DNA of 43,760 nt from an uncultured Pseudomonadota bacterium (GCA_937885575.1 CALABO010000002.1:1-43760), one strand, 5' to 3'; positions 1 through 8,012 are shown, numbered from the stretch's first letter. The notes: a model not told the origin generated them from the letters alone. Numbers and translations are program-made.

Positions 1-313
<313 letters not shown>

Positions 314-315
314 TC

Positions 316-340
316 TTTCGTTTGACTTGTTCAAACGAAA
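316..340 (+). other. rRNA spacer processing hairpin
   Basis: TTTCGTTTGA at 316-325 is perfectly complementary to TCAAACGAAA at 331-340, giving a 10-bp stem with a 5-nt loop between 23S and 5S. Its position suggests an RNase III or other processing stem for pre-rRNA; that role is inferred. Confidence 0.55.
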
Positions 341-390
341 TGCTTGAAGAGAACGTTGAAGTTGATTTCTTAACACGATGTTCGTGAGTT

Positions 391-512
391 TAATTCTGGT
401 GATTATAGAGCGGGAGTCACCCTCTGTTCCATTCCGAACCAGACAGGGAAACCCCGTATCGCCGATGGTACTTTGGCTTAAGCCACGGAAGAGTAGGTCG
501 TCGCCAGAATTA
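391..512 (+). rRNA. 5S ribosomal RNA
   Basis: The ends pair as helix I (TAATTCTGG at 391-399 with CCAGAATTA at 504-512). The interior has the 5S landmarks: CCATTCCGAACC near 430, then CCGATGGTAC and GAGTAGGTCGTCGCC. Length is about 120 nt, as usual. No tRNA-fMet follows, although one often does in alphaproteobacterial rRNA operons. Confidence 0.95.
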
Positions 513-537
513 AACTCAATCGACGTAAAAACCGTTT

Positions 538-591
538 AAACCGCCCATCCGCTTTCACTGGCGCTACAGCGAGACAGATGTGGCGGTTTTT
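538..591 (+). terminator. rRNA operon terminator
   Basis: AAACCGCC at 538-545 pairs with GGCGGTTT at 582-589, followed by a T run. The long loop holds an inner CGCT/AGCG stem. It is well placed to end the rRNA transcript. Confidence 0.7.
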
Positions 592-631
592 ATTTCCGCA
601 TAAAACGCGCAAAAGACAAAAAGGTTAAAAA

Positions 632-799
632 ATGAGAAATTTTCTTTTAATTCGTTTTATGTTGTGTTGGCCATCGTTATACCGTTCGCAATCCGATAAC
701 AAGGCGAGTATTTCAGCACTACAAAGACAGCGTGAGATTGTAAAGAATATGATGCAACGCAAAGCGTTTGTTCATACGGAACCCGTTCGGCGTTATTAA
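632..799 (+). CDS. small protein, 55 aa, unknown function
   Basis: This short ORF begins at ATG 632 after an AAGG Shine-Dalgarno and ends with TAA at 797-799. The N-terminus (MRNFLLIRFMLCW) is hydrophobic with an early arginine, like a weak signal or membrane anchor; the rest is polar and basic and ends VRRY. I do not recognise a family. The leader AAAAGACAAAAAGGTTAAAA is nearly the same as the one before the secreted protein gene at 1475, which supports real translation or a common origin. It could also be a decayed copy of such a gene. Confidence 0.45.
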   Translation: MRNFLLIRFMLCWPSLYRSQSDNKASISALQRQREIVKNMMQRKAFVHTEPVRRY

Positions 800-822
800 C
801 CCGTGACATAATGGTGTGAAAT

Positions 823-1008
823 ATGTCGCAAAAACATACAATATTTGTATCTTATCATTTTCGGGGGCATAAACCGGTTGTTGTTATTAAATATGATTCT
901 GGTAAAATTACAGTAAAAAATTATAAGACAGCATGTGATATGCCGGACGATTTACGTCACAAGTATCTGTGTCGGCGAATTGCACATCTTATGCAGAATA
1001 ACAAATAA
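823..1008 (+). CDS. small basic hypothetical protein, 61 aa
   Basis: A 61-residue basic protein starting at ATG 823 behind a weak GGTGTGA ribosome site. It has no signal peptide or membrane segment. The N-terminal half looks beta-rich (TIFVSYHF, PVVVIKYDSG) and the C-terminal half helical (DDLRHKYLCRRIAHL). I do not recognise a family. A good rho-independent terminator immediately follows at 1016-1040, supporting a real transcription unit, possibly with the small gene at 632. Confidence 0.55.
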   Translation: MSQKHTIFVSYHFRGHKPVVVIKYDSGKITVKNYKTACDMPDDLRHKYLCRRIAHLMQNNK

Positions 1009-1015
1009 CCAATTC

Positions 1016-1040
1016 CCCGCCCGTGTTGGCGGGATTTTTT
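1016..1040 (+). terminator. terminator after the 61-aa gene
   Basis: CCCGCC (1016-1021) pairs with GGCGGG (1028-1033) across a 6-nt loop and is followed by ATTTTTT. Confidence 0.8.
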
Positions 1041-1044
1041 GTGC

Positions 1045-1293
1045 CTATTTTTCCGTATCTTTGCTCTGTTCAGGCATAAAATGCACGAATTCAGACATGG
1101 TGATGCCAGTGGCGTTCAAAACTTTGGCCAAACTGTATGTTGATGGCCAACGCGGTTGACCATATTTGCTAAATCGCTTGCTTTTGTTAAACGTCGTCGC
1201 ATCAAGCCCCGCGAACTTGGCCAGCCCCGAACAAGACATATTCCGCGATGCCGCAAGTTTAACTATCGCCCGCCATAAATCATCATGTGTCAT
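1045..1293 (-). CDS. HTH transcriptional regulator, stand-alone DNA-binding domain
   Basis: An 82-residue protein matching the N-terminal HTH domain of alphaproteobacterial S24/LexA-like phage-type repressors. The signature runs SGLAKFAGLD, then TTFNKSKRFS, then RWPSTYSLAKVL and a C-terminal EFVHF. Full-length relatives carry a C-terminal S24 self-cleavage domain; here the protein stops after the HTH, so it cannot be inactivated by autocleavage. Two ATG codons are adjacent; I chose the second (1293) because it sits 7 nt from an AAGGAG site at 1301-1306. The gene is divergent from the secreted protein at 1475, and its promoter overlaps a TCCTAGGA palindrome, so autorepression is likely (inference). 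Confidence 0.85.
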   Translation of the reverse strand: MTHDDLWRAIVKLAASRNMSCSGLAKFAGLDATTFNKSKRFSKYGQPRWPSTYSLAKVLNATGITMSEFVHFMPEQSKDTEK

Positions 1294-1340
1294 CATCTCT
1301 CTCCTTGTTTGATAAAATTAGATTTAATTCACATATTCGC

Positions 1341-1369
1341 ATTATAGTTGAAATATGTTCCTAGGACAA
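1341..1369 (-). promoter_or_regulatory. promoter of the HTH regulator
   Basis: On the minus strand, -35 TTGTCC (1369-1364) and -10 TATAAT (1346-1341) are separated by 17 nt. The -35 overlaps the TCCTAGGA palindrome at 1359-1366. Confidence 0.6.
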
Positions 1370-1409
1370 GATTTTTTTCATTGTATGTATTCCTAATAAA
1401 AAAATCCTA
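1359..1409. promoter_or_regulatory. candidate operator cluster (three TCCTA sites)
   Basis: TCCTAGGA at 1359-1366 is a perfect 8-bp palindrome; TCCTAA recurs at 1391 and 1405. The first overlaps the regulator's own -35, and the other two lie just upstream of the -35 of the divergent secreted-protein gene. This is the arrangement expected for a repressor acting on both promoters; binding is inferred. Confidence 0.45.
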
Positions 1410-1418
1410 AACAATTGC

Positions 1419-1446
1419 TTGACAAGAATATTGTTTGTGTTATATT
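1419..1446 (+). promoter_or_regulatory. promoter of the 103-aa secreted protein
   Basis: -35 TTGACA (1419-1424), a 16-nt spacer and -10 TATATT (1441-1446), close to the sigma-70 consensus. Confidence 0.75.
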
Positions 1447-1474
1447 TGCAGTGTAAAAGACAAAAGGATTAAAA

Positions 1475-1786
1475 ATGAAAAAATTAGTTTTTGCTTTAAT
1501 TGCGATGGCGACTGTCCCGGCGATGGCTGATTATTACCGGACACGCACAAATAATTGTGACCCGGCGGCTATGCACGCGGTGTTGGAACGTGCGGCGCGT
1601 GAACATCGTGCGGTTATTACCGAGGTCAACTGTGAATATGCGCGTGTTGAACCGGTTGTGGTTGCGCAGCCTGCGCCGACCTATGTATCGACCTATGCGG
1701 CACCGGCCGTGGATTACAGCAATATCCCGGTTGTTGATTGTGTGCCACATCCGACCCGCCAAGAATATTGTGGTGGATGCCAGTAA
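1475..1786 (+). CDS. small secreted cysteine-containing protein, 103 aa
   Basis: The product starts with a clear Sec signal peptide (MKKLVFALIAMATVPAMA, cleavage after AMA) and is therefore exported. The mature part is about 85 residues: a helical stretch (MHAVLERAAREH), a Pro/Val/Ala-rich linker, and a C-terminal end with three cysteines (VVDCVP, EYCGGCQ). A CGGC pair at the end could coordinate metal or form disulphides. I do not recognise a family. The ATG follows AAAAGG and a near-consensus promoter; a terminator follows at 1806. It is divergent from an HTH repressor gene that probably controls it. Confidence 0.75.
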   Translation: MKKLVFALIAMATVPAMADYYRTRTNNCDPAAMHAVLERAAREHRAVITEVNCEYARVEPVVVAQPAPTYVSTYAAPAVDYSNIPVVDCVPHPTRQEYCGGCQ

Positions 1787-1805
1787 AGAAAACAAACCTA
1801 AACGG

Positions 1806-1832
1806 AAAGCCCGCATCGCGGGTTTTCTTTTT
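1806..1832 (+). terminator. terminator after the 103-aa secreted protein
   Basis: CCCGC (1810-1814) and GCGGG (1818-1822) form a short hairpin followed by TTTTCTTTTT. Confidence 0.75.
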
Positions 1833-1840
1833 GTATGCGC

Positions 1841-1869
1841 TTGCAAATATAAATAAGTGATGTTATAAT
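1841..1869 (+). promoter_or_regulatory. promoter of the zeta-type kinase gene
   Basis: -35 TTGCAA (1841-1846), exactly 17 nt, then -10 TATAAT (1864-1869). Predicted transcription start near 1876. Confidence 0.75.
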
Positions 1870-1889
1870 TCGCACGGGATTTGGGTGAT

Positions 1890-2564
1890 ATGGAAAAAAG
1901 TGTTGTTAGTGATAAGCGTTTGTATGTGCTTGCTGGTTCGAATGGGGCAGGCAAAAGCACCGCTATGGATAAAGTGTCTAAATATTTTCCGAATTTAAGG
2001 TCCGTATATGTAAATCCTGATGCGATACAGCAAGAAGAAAAGTGTGGCCCAAAGGCGGCCGGTCGCAGGACCATGGGAAAAATAAAAGATTTAATGTGTC
2101 GGGAGAGTCCATCCATTATATGCGAAACGACCCTGGCGGGAAATATTCCGTATGTGCAAATGGCGCGCGAATACGGATATAAAATCATTTTGCTTTTTAT
2201 TATGTTGGACTCTGTGAAACAGGGTAAAGAACACGTATCTGAACGCAAAGAGAAGGGCGGACATTTTGTTGAAGAAACAGACCAAGAACGCCATTTTTAT
2301 TATGGTTTATTAAACTTGGGCACTGTCCCATTGGAATGTGATGAATGGAGAATTTACAGGAATGCAGAGGGTGTTTATAAACCTATTGCAAAAGGCCAGG
2401 GTAGTAATATAGGCAAAATTTTCGATAAGTCGCACTTTGATAGATTGGCTGATATGCGCGCCGATGTTTTGCAAAATCATTTACCCAGTTTGATTAAAGC
2501 CGAATCGGTACAGAAACGTTGGTTAACTAGCCCAAACATCTTTGCATCAATGGCTAGCCACTAA
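1890..2564 (+). CDS. zeta-toxin-like P-loop kinase (COG4185-type)
   Basis: A 224-residue P-loop protein. A Walker A motif GSNGAGKST lies at residues 16-24, followed by VNPDAI (about 41-46) and CETTLAG (about 78-84), the order seen in zeta-toxin and predicted ABC-type ATPase families. Zeta toxins phosphorylate UDP-N-acetylglucosamine and poison cell-wall synthesis; whether this one does is inference. No epsilon-type antitoxin gene is adjacent: upstream is a secreted protein, downstream an outer-membrane-type protein. I chose ATG 1890 over TTG 1881, because GGGA at 1876-1879 suits the former and the promoter is well spaced for it. The stop codon lies in the CACTAATCAC edge of a repeat element. 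Confidence 0.8.
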   Translation: MEKSVVSDKRLYVLAGSNGAGKSTAMDKVSKYFPNLRSVYVNPDAIQQEEKCGPKAAGRRTMGKIKDLMCRESPSIICETTLAGNIPYVQMAREYGYKIILLFIMLDSVKQGKEHVSERKEKGGHFVEETDQERHFYYGLLNLGTVPLECDEWRIYRNAEGVYKPIAKGQGSNIGKIFDKSHFDRLADMRADVLQNHLPSLIKAESVQKRWLTSPNIFASMASH

Positions 2565-2617
2565 TCACCCGTCGCGGCACGCCGCGCCGCGGTCGTGACG
2601 GACTTACACTAACACTA
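2557..2617. repeat. TTAGTG-family intergenic repeat, copy A
   Basis: It begins with CACTAATCAC, which contains the zeta gene stop codon. A strong hairpin follows (CCGTCGCGGC pairing with GGTCGTGACGG using two G-T pairs), then ACTTACACTAACACTA at 2602-2617. The core CCGCGCCGCGGTCGTGAC (2582-2599) is found identically, inverted, in copy C at 14233-14250. The hairpin may also end transcription of the zeta gene. Confidence 0.7.
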
Positions 2618-2627
2618 TAAAAAACAC

Positions 2628-2657
2628 TTGCGCGCGATTCGTGAATTGTTCTATGAT
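2628..2657 (+). promoter_or_regulatory. promoter of the OmpA-like gene
   Basis: -35 TTGCGC (2628-2633), 18-nt spacer, -10 TATGAT (2652-2657). It starts just after repeat copy A. Confidence 0.5.
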
Positions 2658-2678
2658 GGGGTAAGGAAGGAAAGGAAC

Positions 2679-4034
2679 ATGAAACAAACTCTGGTTTCTG
2701 GATTGGGATTTTTATTGGTTTTTCCGGCACTTGCGGGTGCGCGTTTGCCGGCGGTGAATACATCGGCGGGAACTGTTTCCGCGCGCGAACAATATGGTTT
2801 GACAACGGTATCAACGCGCGCGGCGCGCCCCGTATCGGTCGTTGCATCGCGTGTCGCCGATTCTGTGCATCCGGTGACCGATAAAAAGCGCGTTGTTGCG
2901 CGCACGACCACCGCACAAAATTTTGCAAATGATGTGAATACGCGCAGTGCGGTTATGGCGGATTATTTGCTTCCGAATCGCCCCAGTTCTGATTTGTGGG
3001 CCAAGAATGATACGCCGTTGCGTATGCCGCACGCGGACGAATTTTCGGTTTTAACATCAAATGAAATTTTACCCGAAGAAGAACTGGGGCCGGTTTACAG
3101 TTTCGCACGTGCCGATAACCGCGATAATGAAATTGCCGAATTGTCCACGCGAACAAATGCGCTGGATGCGCAGATTGCGCGCCTAATGGATATGCAACGT
3201 CGCGCCGAAGAATCGGTTACCGCGCATCCGGTGGCGGATTTACCTTCGGTTGAAACAAATATTTATTCAAGTGCACCTGTTGCAATAAACCCTGTGCGCG
3301 AAATCGCGGCGGTGCCGGAAAAAATGCCAACACGAACGATTGCAAATGCCGCGGAACCTGTGGACGACGGCGTAAAACTTTCGCGCCTTGTGGTGCCGCG
3401 TGATGAAAGTGGCGAAGATGTCATTGTGCGTGCCACGCGCAAAAATACTTCACAGAAGATTCAGGAAGTGCGCAATGATATGAAAAATATGACACCGTCT
3501 GAATTGCGCCGCGCGTTTAGAAAAACATTTTTGTCGGAAAACAAACACCTTTCAACATATCCTGTTGATGATAGATTTGACGCAGTAAGTGACGTTGACA
3601 CATCAATAGAAGGATTCACATCTGTGCGCGATTTGTCCGAAGACACAGACCGTATTCGCCCGTTGGAAATCAAAATAAAGTTCAAAAATACTGATTCGGC
3701 ATTGTCGCGCGAAAACTATAATTTGCTTTCGGAATATGCCGGCATAGTGGTCAGTAATCCAAAGCGTGCAATTCAAATTGCGATACCGGAAATTGCAACC
3801 GAAACAACGGATGCGCGGAAACTTGCGGCGCGCCGCCTTGCCATTGTGGAACAAGTTTTACGCGACACCGGCGTTTCGGAAAATCGTATCGTTCCGATTT
3901 TATCAAGTCGTGACGAAGAAGGTTTCGTTCTGCGTGTAATTTCGAACGAGCAATATGAAACATTGACCAAGCAAACGCGCAATAAATACGGTCGCGATAC
4001 CGGTTCAAAAAAGTATAAAAGTTTAAGTTGGTAA
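2679..4034 (+). CDS. secreted protein with OmpA-like C-terminal domain
   Basis: A 451-residue exported protein. The signal peptide is MKQTLVSGLGFLLVFPALAGA; next comes a long Ala/Arg/Thr/Val-rich, probably disordered region with a short coiled coil (LSTRTNALDAQIARLMD). The C-terminal 120 residues resemble the OmpA/Pal peptidoglycan-associating fold: a strand IKIKFKNTDSALS, helix YAGIVVSNP, strand IQIAIPE, then helix ARKLAARRLAIVEQVL and GVSENRIV. The usual GHTD-type loop is not recognisable, so peptidoglycan binding is uncertain. I chose ATG 2679 because a GGAAGGAAAGGA site precedes it and the signal peptide starts there. Its TAA overlaps the comF ATG by one base, so the two genes are probably translationally coupled. 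Confidence 0.7.
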   Translation: MKQTLVSGLGFLLVFPALAGARLPAVNTSAGTVSAREQYGLTTVSTRAARPVSVVASRVADSVHPVTDKKRVVARTTTAQNFANDVNTRSAVMADYLLPNRPSSDLWAKNDTPLRMPHADEFSVLTSNEILPEEELGPVYSFARADNRDNEIAELSTRTNALDAQIARLMDMQRRAEESVTAHPVADLPSVETNIYSSAPVAINPVREIAAVPEKMPTRTIANAAEPVDDGVKLSRLVVPRDESGEDVIVRATRKNTSQKIQEVRNDMKNMTPSELRRAFRKTFLSENKHLSTYPVDDRFDAVSDVDTSIEGFTSVRDLSEDTDRIRPLEIKIKFKNTDSALSRENYNLLSEYAGIVVSNPKRAIQIAIPEIATETTDARKLAARRLAIVEQVLRDTGVSENRIVPILSSRDEEGFVLRVISNEQYETLTKQTRNKYGRDTGSKKYKSLSW

Positions 4035-4777
4035 TGTCTAAGGTTTCCGGTTTTTGTCGCAAATGTTTTAATTCAATAATTGATTTTCTGTTCCCGCCGA
4101 CGTGTCCCGTGTGTTCTGCGCGCGTGGAAAGACACGGCGAATTGTGTGATGATTGCTTTGGTTATTTCAATTGGATTGATGGGCCGCATTGTGCGTGCTG
4201 TGGTTATCCTTTTCCCGATGAATACGAATCGAACAAAAAATCCATGTGTCCGGTGTGCGCCGCGGGCAAGAACGAATTGGAATATGTTCGTGCCGCATGT
4301 CGATATGATGATATGTCGCGATCTGTTATGTTGCCGTTTAAGCATGGCGGCCGCATAAAGTTCGCACGCTTTATGTCGCATGCGATGATTTGGGCACTGC
4401 GCGATGTGGATATAAAACCGGACTTGGTTATGCCGGTGCCACTTGCGAATCGGCGACTGTTTCAACGCGGATATAACCAGGCAACATTGCTGTCGCGGGA
4501 AATTGCGCGTGCATATGGTGCACCGATTGACTTTAACAGCGTGCATCGTAAATACAGACCCAACATGGGACACAAAACGCACGCACAGCGCGCACAACAT
4601 ATTCACGGCGTATTCAATGTTAAAAATCGCGAAGCATTGCGCGGAAAAAAGATTTTATTGGTCGATGATGTTATGACATCGGGTGCAACATTTAATGAAC
4701 TTTCGCGCGTTTTGCGGCGTGCGGGCGCGGCGGGGGTATACGGCGTTGTATTTTGCCGTGTCGTCCGCGCGGAATAA
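4034..4777 (+). CDS. comF: ComF family protein (phosphoribosyltransferase-like)
   Basis: A 247-residue cytoplasmic protein of the ComF/ComFC family, linked to natural transformation and DNA processing. The N-terminus has paired zinc-finger cysteines (CPVC near 20, CDDC near 38, CACC, CPVC). The C-terminus is a type I phosphoribosyltransferase fold with the PRPP-loop signature ILLVDDVMTSGAT, preceded by RGYNQA. The start is ATG 4034, sharing its A with the TAA of the preceding gene, which points to coupled translation; an upstream in-frame TTG at 4028 is less likely. ComF is usually about 240 residues, so it appears complete. No other competence gene is visible in the window. Confidence 0.88.
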   Translation: MSKVSGFCRKCFNSIIDFLFPPTCPVCSARVERHGELCDDCFGYFNWIDGPHCACCGYPFPDEYESNKKSMCPVCAAGKNELEYVRAACRYDDMSRSVMLPFKHGGRIKFARFMSHAMIWALRDVDIKPDLVMPVPLANRRLFQRGYNQATLLSREIARAYGAPIDFNSVHRKYRPNMGHKTHAQRAQHIHGVFNVKNREALRGKKILLVDDVMTSGATFNELSRVLRRAGAAGVYGVVFCRVVRAE

Positions 4778-4787
4778 ATATAGATGC

Positions 4788-4815
4788 TTGAAATTCATTT
4801 TCGATTTGGTAGAAT
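4788..4815 (+). promoter_or_regulatory. promoter of valS
   Basis: -35 TTGAAA (4788-4793), 16-nt spacer, -10 TAGAAT (4810-4815), in the 67-nt gap after comF. Confidence 0.55.
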
Positions 4816-4844
4816 TCGATAAAATAATCATAAAGGGTAAAGAT

Positions 4845-7244
4845 ATGAAAATAGATTTGGGTAAAAACATTGCACCACGTGACATAGAGGCACGCATTCA
4901 AAAATTCTGGGATGAAAATAATTTCTGGGACAACGATGTAAATTCGAAACAAACGCCATTCTGTGTTATGATGCCGCCACCGAATGTCACGGGAAATCTG
5001 CATATGGGGCATGCGCTGGATAATGTTATGACGGATATTATTTGTCGGTATAAGCGCATGTGTGGCTTTGATGTTTTGTGGCAACCGGGAACCGACCATG
5101 CGTCTATTGCAACACAACTTTTGGTGGAACGCGATTTATCAAAGCGCGGAATAAATCCGCATGCGTTGTCACTGGATGAAAAATTGAATTACGCATGGAA
5201 ATGGAAGGAAGAAAAGGGTGGCCAGATATTAAACCAATTGCACGTGTTGGGTGTGACGCCTGTGTGGAAGCGCGAAAGATTTACAATGGACGATGGCCTG
5301 TCGCGCGCGGTTACAAAACTGTTTGTGAAAATGTATCGCGAAGGTTTGATATATCGCGAAAAGCGCCTTGTGAATTGGTGCCCGCGTCAGCAAACTTCGG
5401 TTTCGGACCTGGAGGTTGAAACCCGCGAAGAACACGGCAAATTTTACTACTTTAATTATCCGCTTGCGGACGGTGGATTTATCGAAATTGCAACAACGCG
5501 TCCGGAAACATTGTTCGGTGACCAGGCGATTGCGATTCATCCCGAAAACGAAAAGTTAAAACATCTTATTGGCAAAAAGGCGATAATACCGTTGACCGAT
5601 ATTGAAATCCCGATTGTTGCCGACGTTCATGCCGATCCCGAAAAGGGAACGGGTGCGGTGAAAATCACACCGGCGCATGACTTTGATGATTGGGAGGTTG
5701 GCGTTCGTCATAACCTCACCCCGGTTTGTATTTTAACGCCCGATGCGAAATTGATAAGCGATGCGCCGGTGCCCGAAAAGTATCGTGGTATGGACCGGTA
5801 TGCCGCGCGCAAAGCGGTGGTCGAAGATATCACGGCCGCCGGTTTGATGACCAAAATCGAAGATAAAATTATTCCGACACCGTATTCGCAACGTGGTGGC
5901 GTGCCGGTTGAACCGATGTTAACAACCCAGTGGTTTGTGGACGCGGAAAAATTGGCCGCGCCGGTTATTGCGGCGGTGGAAGAGGGCAAAGTGCAATTCT
6001 TGCCGGAACATCGTTATAATCTGTTTATGTCGTGGATGAAGAATATTCGTCCGTGGACAATTTCGCGTCAACTTTGGTGGGGACATCATATACCGGCATG
6101 GTATGACGATGGCGGTAATGTTTATGTTGCCGAAACCGAAGATGAAGCAATCAATCAATCGGGTGGCAAAACGCTTACCCGTGACCCCGATGTTCTTGAT
6201 ACATGGTTTTCTTCGGGTTTGTGGCCGTTTTCAACACTTGGGTGGCCCGATGATACGCCCGAACTGAAACGTTATTACCCGACGGATTTACTTTATACCG
6301 CGGCGGATATTATATTTTTCTGGGTCGCCCGTATGATGATGTTTGGAATTTATGTTATGGGTGATATTCCGATTAAAACACTAAATTTCCACGGCCTGGT
6401 GCGCGATGCCAAGGGACAAAAAATGTCGAAAACCAAGGGCAACGGTGTTGACCCATTGGATACGGTGGAAAAATTCGGCGCGGATGCGTTGCGCTATTTC
6501 GTGTCAACCGCGCCGATTGGAACGGACATTCGGTACAGTGATGAAGAGGTTAAACGTGGTTCAAAATTACTAACCAAACTTTGGAATGTTGCGCGGTTTG
6601 TTTTGGGGAATTTGGAAAGTTTCGAACCGACGGGTGACGCGCCGGCGGTTGAAACGCGCCCGATTGAGGACCGTTGGATTTTGTCAGAGTTAAATAAAAC
6701 GATTGCCGAAGTGCGTAAAAACCTTGATAAATACGACAGTTTCAATGCACGCAGTGCGATTGATACATTTTTCTATGACATATTCTGTGACCAATATGTC
6801 GAATTTATCAAGGACCGTTTCTGGTCGCCGGAAAAATATGGTGCGGAATCGGTTGCGGCGGCCCAGTGGACATTGTGGACGGTTCTGCGCGCGATAATCG
6901 GTCTGTATGCGCCGTTTATTCCGTTCCTGACCGAAGAATTGTGGCAAAAGATATATCAACCATACGAAGGTGGCAAAACACTCCATTTGACCGAATATCC
7001 AATGGTAAACGCGGAATATGATACCGATGTTTCTGATATGCAATACGCGATTGATGTGATTAAAACTGTGCGCACATTGCGGACGGAACGCAAGATAGGA
7101 AATGGCGCAAAACTTGAAACACTGACCGTGCCGCAAAATGTTCCGACCGCGCTTTATGGTCTGATAAAGTCCGGCGCACGTGCGAATAATATTGTCGCGG
7201 GCGATGCGGTTGATTTCGTTGTTGCGGACGCGGGGGAAAAATAA
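4845..7244 (+). CDS. valS: valine--tRNA ligase
   Basis: A 799-residue class Ia aminoacyl-tRNA synthetase that charges tRNA-Val. The HIGH motif is present as LHMGHA within PPPNVTGNLHMGHALDN near residue 45, and the KMSKS motif as KMSKT near 526. The CP1 editing-domain signature TTRPETLFGD is present, along with GTDHASIATQ. Compared with the E. coli enzyme (951 residues) it is about 150 shorter and lacks the C-terminal coiled-coil arm that contacts tRNA. The start is ATG 4845, behind GGGTAAAG and a promoter; the reading frame stays open upstream, but that extension has no homology and overlaps comF. The thioesterase gene follows 1 nt after the stop, so the two are probably cotranscribed. Confidence 0.97.
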   Translation: MKIDLGKNIAPRDIEARIQKFWDENNFWDNDVNSKQTPFCVMMPPPNVTGNLHMGHALDNVMTDIICRYKRMCGFDVLWQPGTDHASIATQLLVERDLSKRGINPHALSLDEKLNYAWKWKEEKGGQILNQLHVLGVTPVWKRERFTMDDGLSRAVTKLFVKMYREGLIYREKRLVNWCPRQQTSVSDLEVETREEHGKFYYFNYPLADGGFIEIATTRPETLFGDQAIAIHPENEKLKHLIGKKAIIPLTDIEIPIVADVHADPEKGTGAVKITPAHDFDDWEVGVRHNLTPVCILTPDAKLISDAPVPEKYRGMDRYAARKAVVEDITAAGLMTKIEDKIIPTPYSQRGGVPVEPMLTTQWFVDAEKLAAPVIAAVEEGKVQFLPEHRYNLFMSWMKNIRPWTISRQLWWGHHIPAWYDDGGNVYVAETEDEAINQSGGKTLTRDPDVLDTWFSSGLWPFSTLGWPDDTPELKRYYPTDLLYTAADIIFFWVARMMMFGIYVMGDIPIKTLNFHGLVRDAKGQKMSKTKGNGVDPLDTVEKFGADALRYFVSTAPIGTDIRYSDEEVKRGSKLLTKLWNVARFVLGNLESFEPTGDAPAVETRPIEDRWILSELNKTIAEVRKNLDKYDSFNARSAIDTFFYDIFCDQYVEFIKDRFWSPEKYGAESVAAAQWTLWTVLRAIIGLYAPFIPFLTEELWQKIYQPYEGGKTLHLTEYPMVNAEYDTDVSDMQYAIDVIKTVRTLRTERKIGNGAKLETLTVPQNVPTALYGLIKSGARANNIVAGDAVDFVVADAGEK

Positions 7245-7245
7245 A

Positions 7246-7983
7246 ATGTCCGATGCAAAACTTATCAAGACGCGCGAACTGCTGGCCTATCAATGCGACC
7301 GGTATGGCAATATCCGCCCCGGGATTTTGATGAACGAACTCCAAGGCATGGGCGACACGCATGCGGAATTGCTTGGATGCGGGCGGACATTTATTCATGA
7401 AAACAATATCGCGTGGGTTGTGACACATTACCTTGTGGACATTGTTGATATGCCACGAAATGGCGAAATACTTACATATTCATCATGGCCCGCGGTCCAA
7501 GATAACCTGCGTGCGACGCGTGATTTTGAAATACGCGATGAAAACGGAAAACTGCGCGTGCGTGCGACATCGCAATGGGTGTTGATTGACCTTGACCGCC
7601 GTCGGCCGTTGCGTTTGGACGAATGGTTAAATCGCAAATGGCCGGACGATGTTATTCGTGCATACGACCGAAAATTTGAACGATTTCCGAATTTTGAAGC
7701 GACCAAGACACATGTGCTAAAATGTCGCTTTGATGATATTGATGAAAATCAGCATATAAATAACGCGGTCTATGCGGTTTGGGCAACGGAAAGTGTTGGA
7801 TACGAATACCGCAACACACATAAACTGCGCGGCATAGAATTAAACTATAAACGCGAAATAAGTCCCACAACGCCAGAGGTTTATATTGATGTCGCGTTCG
7901 ATGGGCTTACCACGCGTCATCGTATTCGAACGGCCGATACCCCCGAAAATGCACAAATTGTTTGTTATTGGGAAGAATTATAA
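7246..7983 (+). CDS. acyl-ACP thioesterase (FatA/FatB-like)
   Basis: A 245-residue double hot-dog thioesterase that would hydrolyse acyl-ACP to free fatty acid and ACP. The first hot-dog half spans about residues 5-125 (VVTHYLVDI, ATSQWVLIDL). The second contains the plant-type catalytic signature DDIDENQHINN around 163-173, with the Asn and His of the Asn-His-Cys/Glu type active site. Length fits bacterial members. The ATG at 7246 lies 2 nt from the valS stop; the upstream frame overlaps valS and is unlikely. A symmetrical terminator follows. This family is commoner in plants, Firmicutes and Bacteroidetes than in Proteobacteria, so a transferred origin is possible (inference). Confidence 0.88.
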   Translation: MSDAKLIKTRELLAYQCDRYGNIRPGILMNELQGMGDTHAELLGCGRTFIHENNIAWVVTHYLVDIVDMPRNGEILTYSSWPAVQDNLRATRDFEIRDENGKLRVRATSQWVLIDLDRRRPLRLDEWLNRKWPDDVIRAYDRKFERFPNFEATKTHVLKCRFDDIDENQHINNAVYAVWATESVGYEYRNTHKLRGIELNYKREISPTTPEVYIDVAFDGLTTRHRIRTADTPENAQIVCYWEEL

Positions 7984-8012
7984 AAAAAATCGGCACAAAG
8001 CCGATTTTTTTA
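7984..8012. terminator. bidirectional terminator between convergent genes
   Basis: AAATCGGC and GCCGATTT pair around ACAAA, with A and T runs on both sides. It serves the thioesterase gene (+) and the secreted protein gene (-), whose TAA lies in its edge. Confidence 0.85.

Noticed and set aside
1881..1889. TTG start for the zeta-type kinase
   Set aside because: It is 12 nt after the -10 with no ribosome site; ATG 1890 is better placed.
4073..4606. 177-codon open frame antisense to comF
   Set aside because: Shadow of comF; Cys/His/Arg-rich translation typical of reverse-strand reading, no ribosome site.
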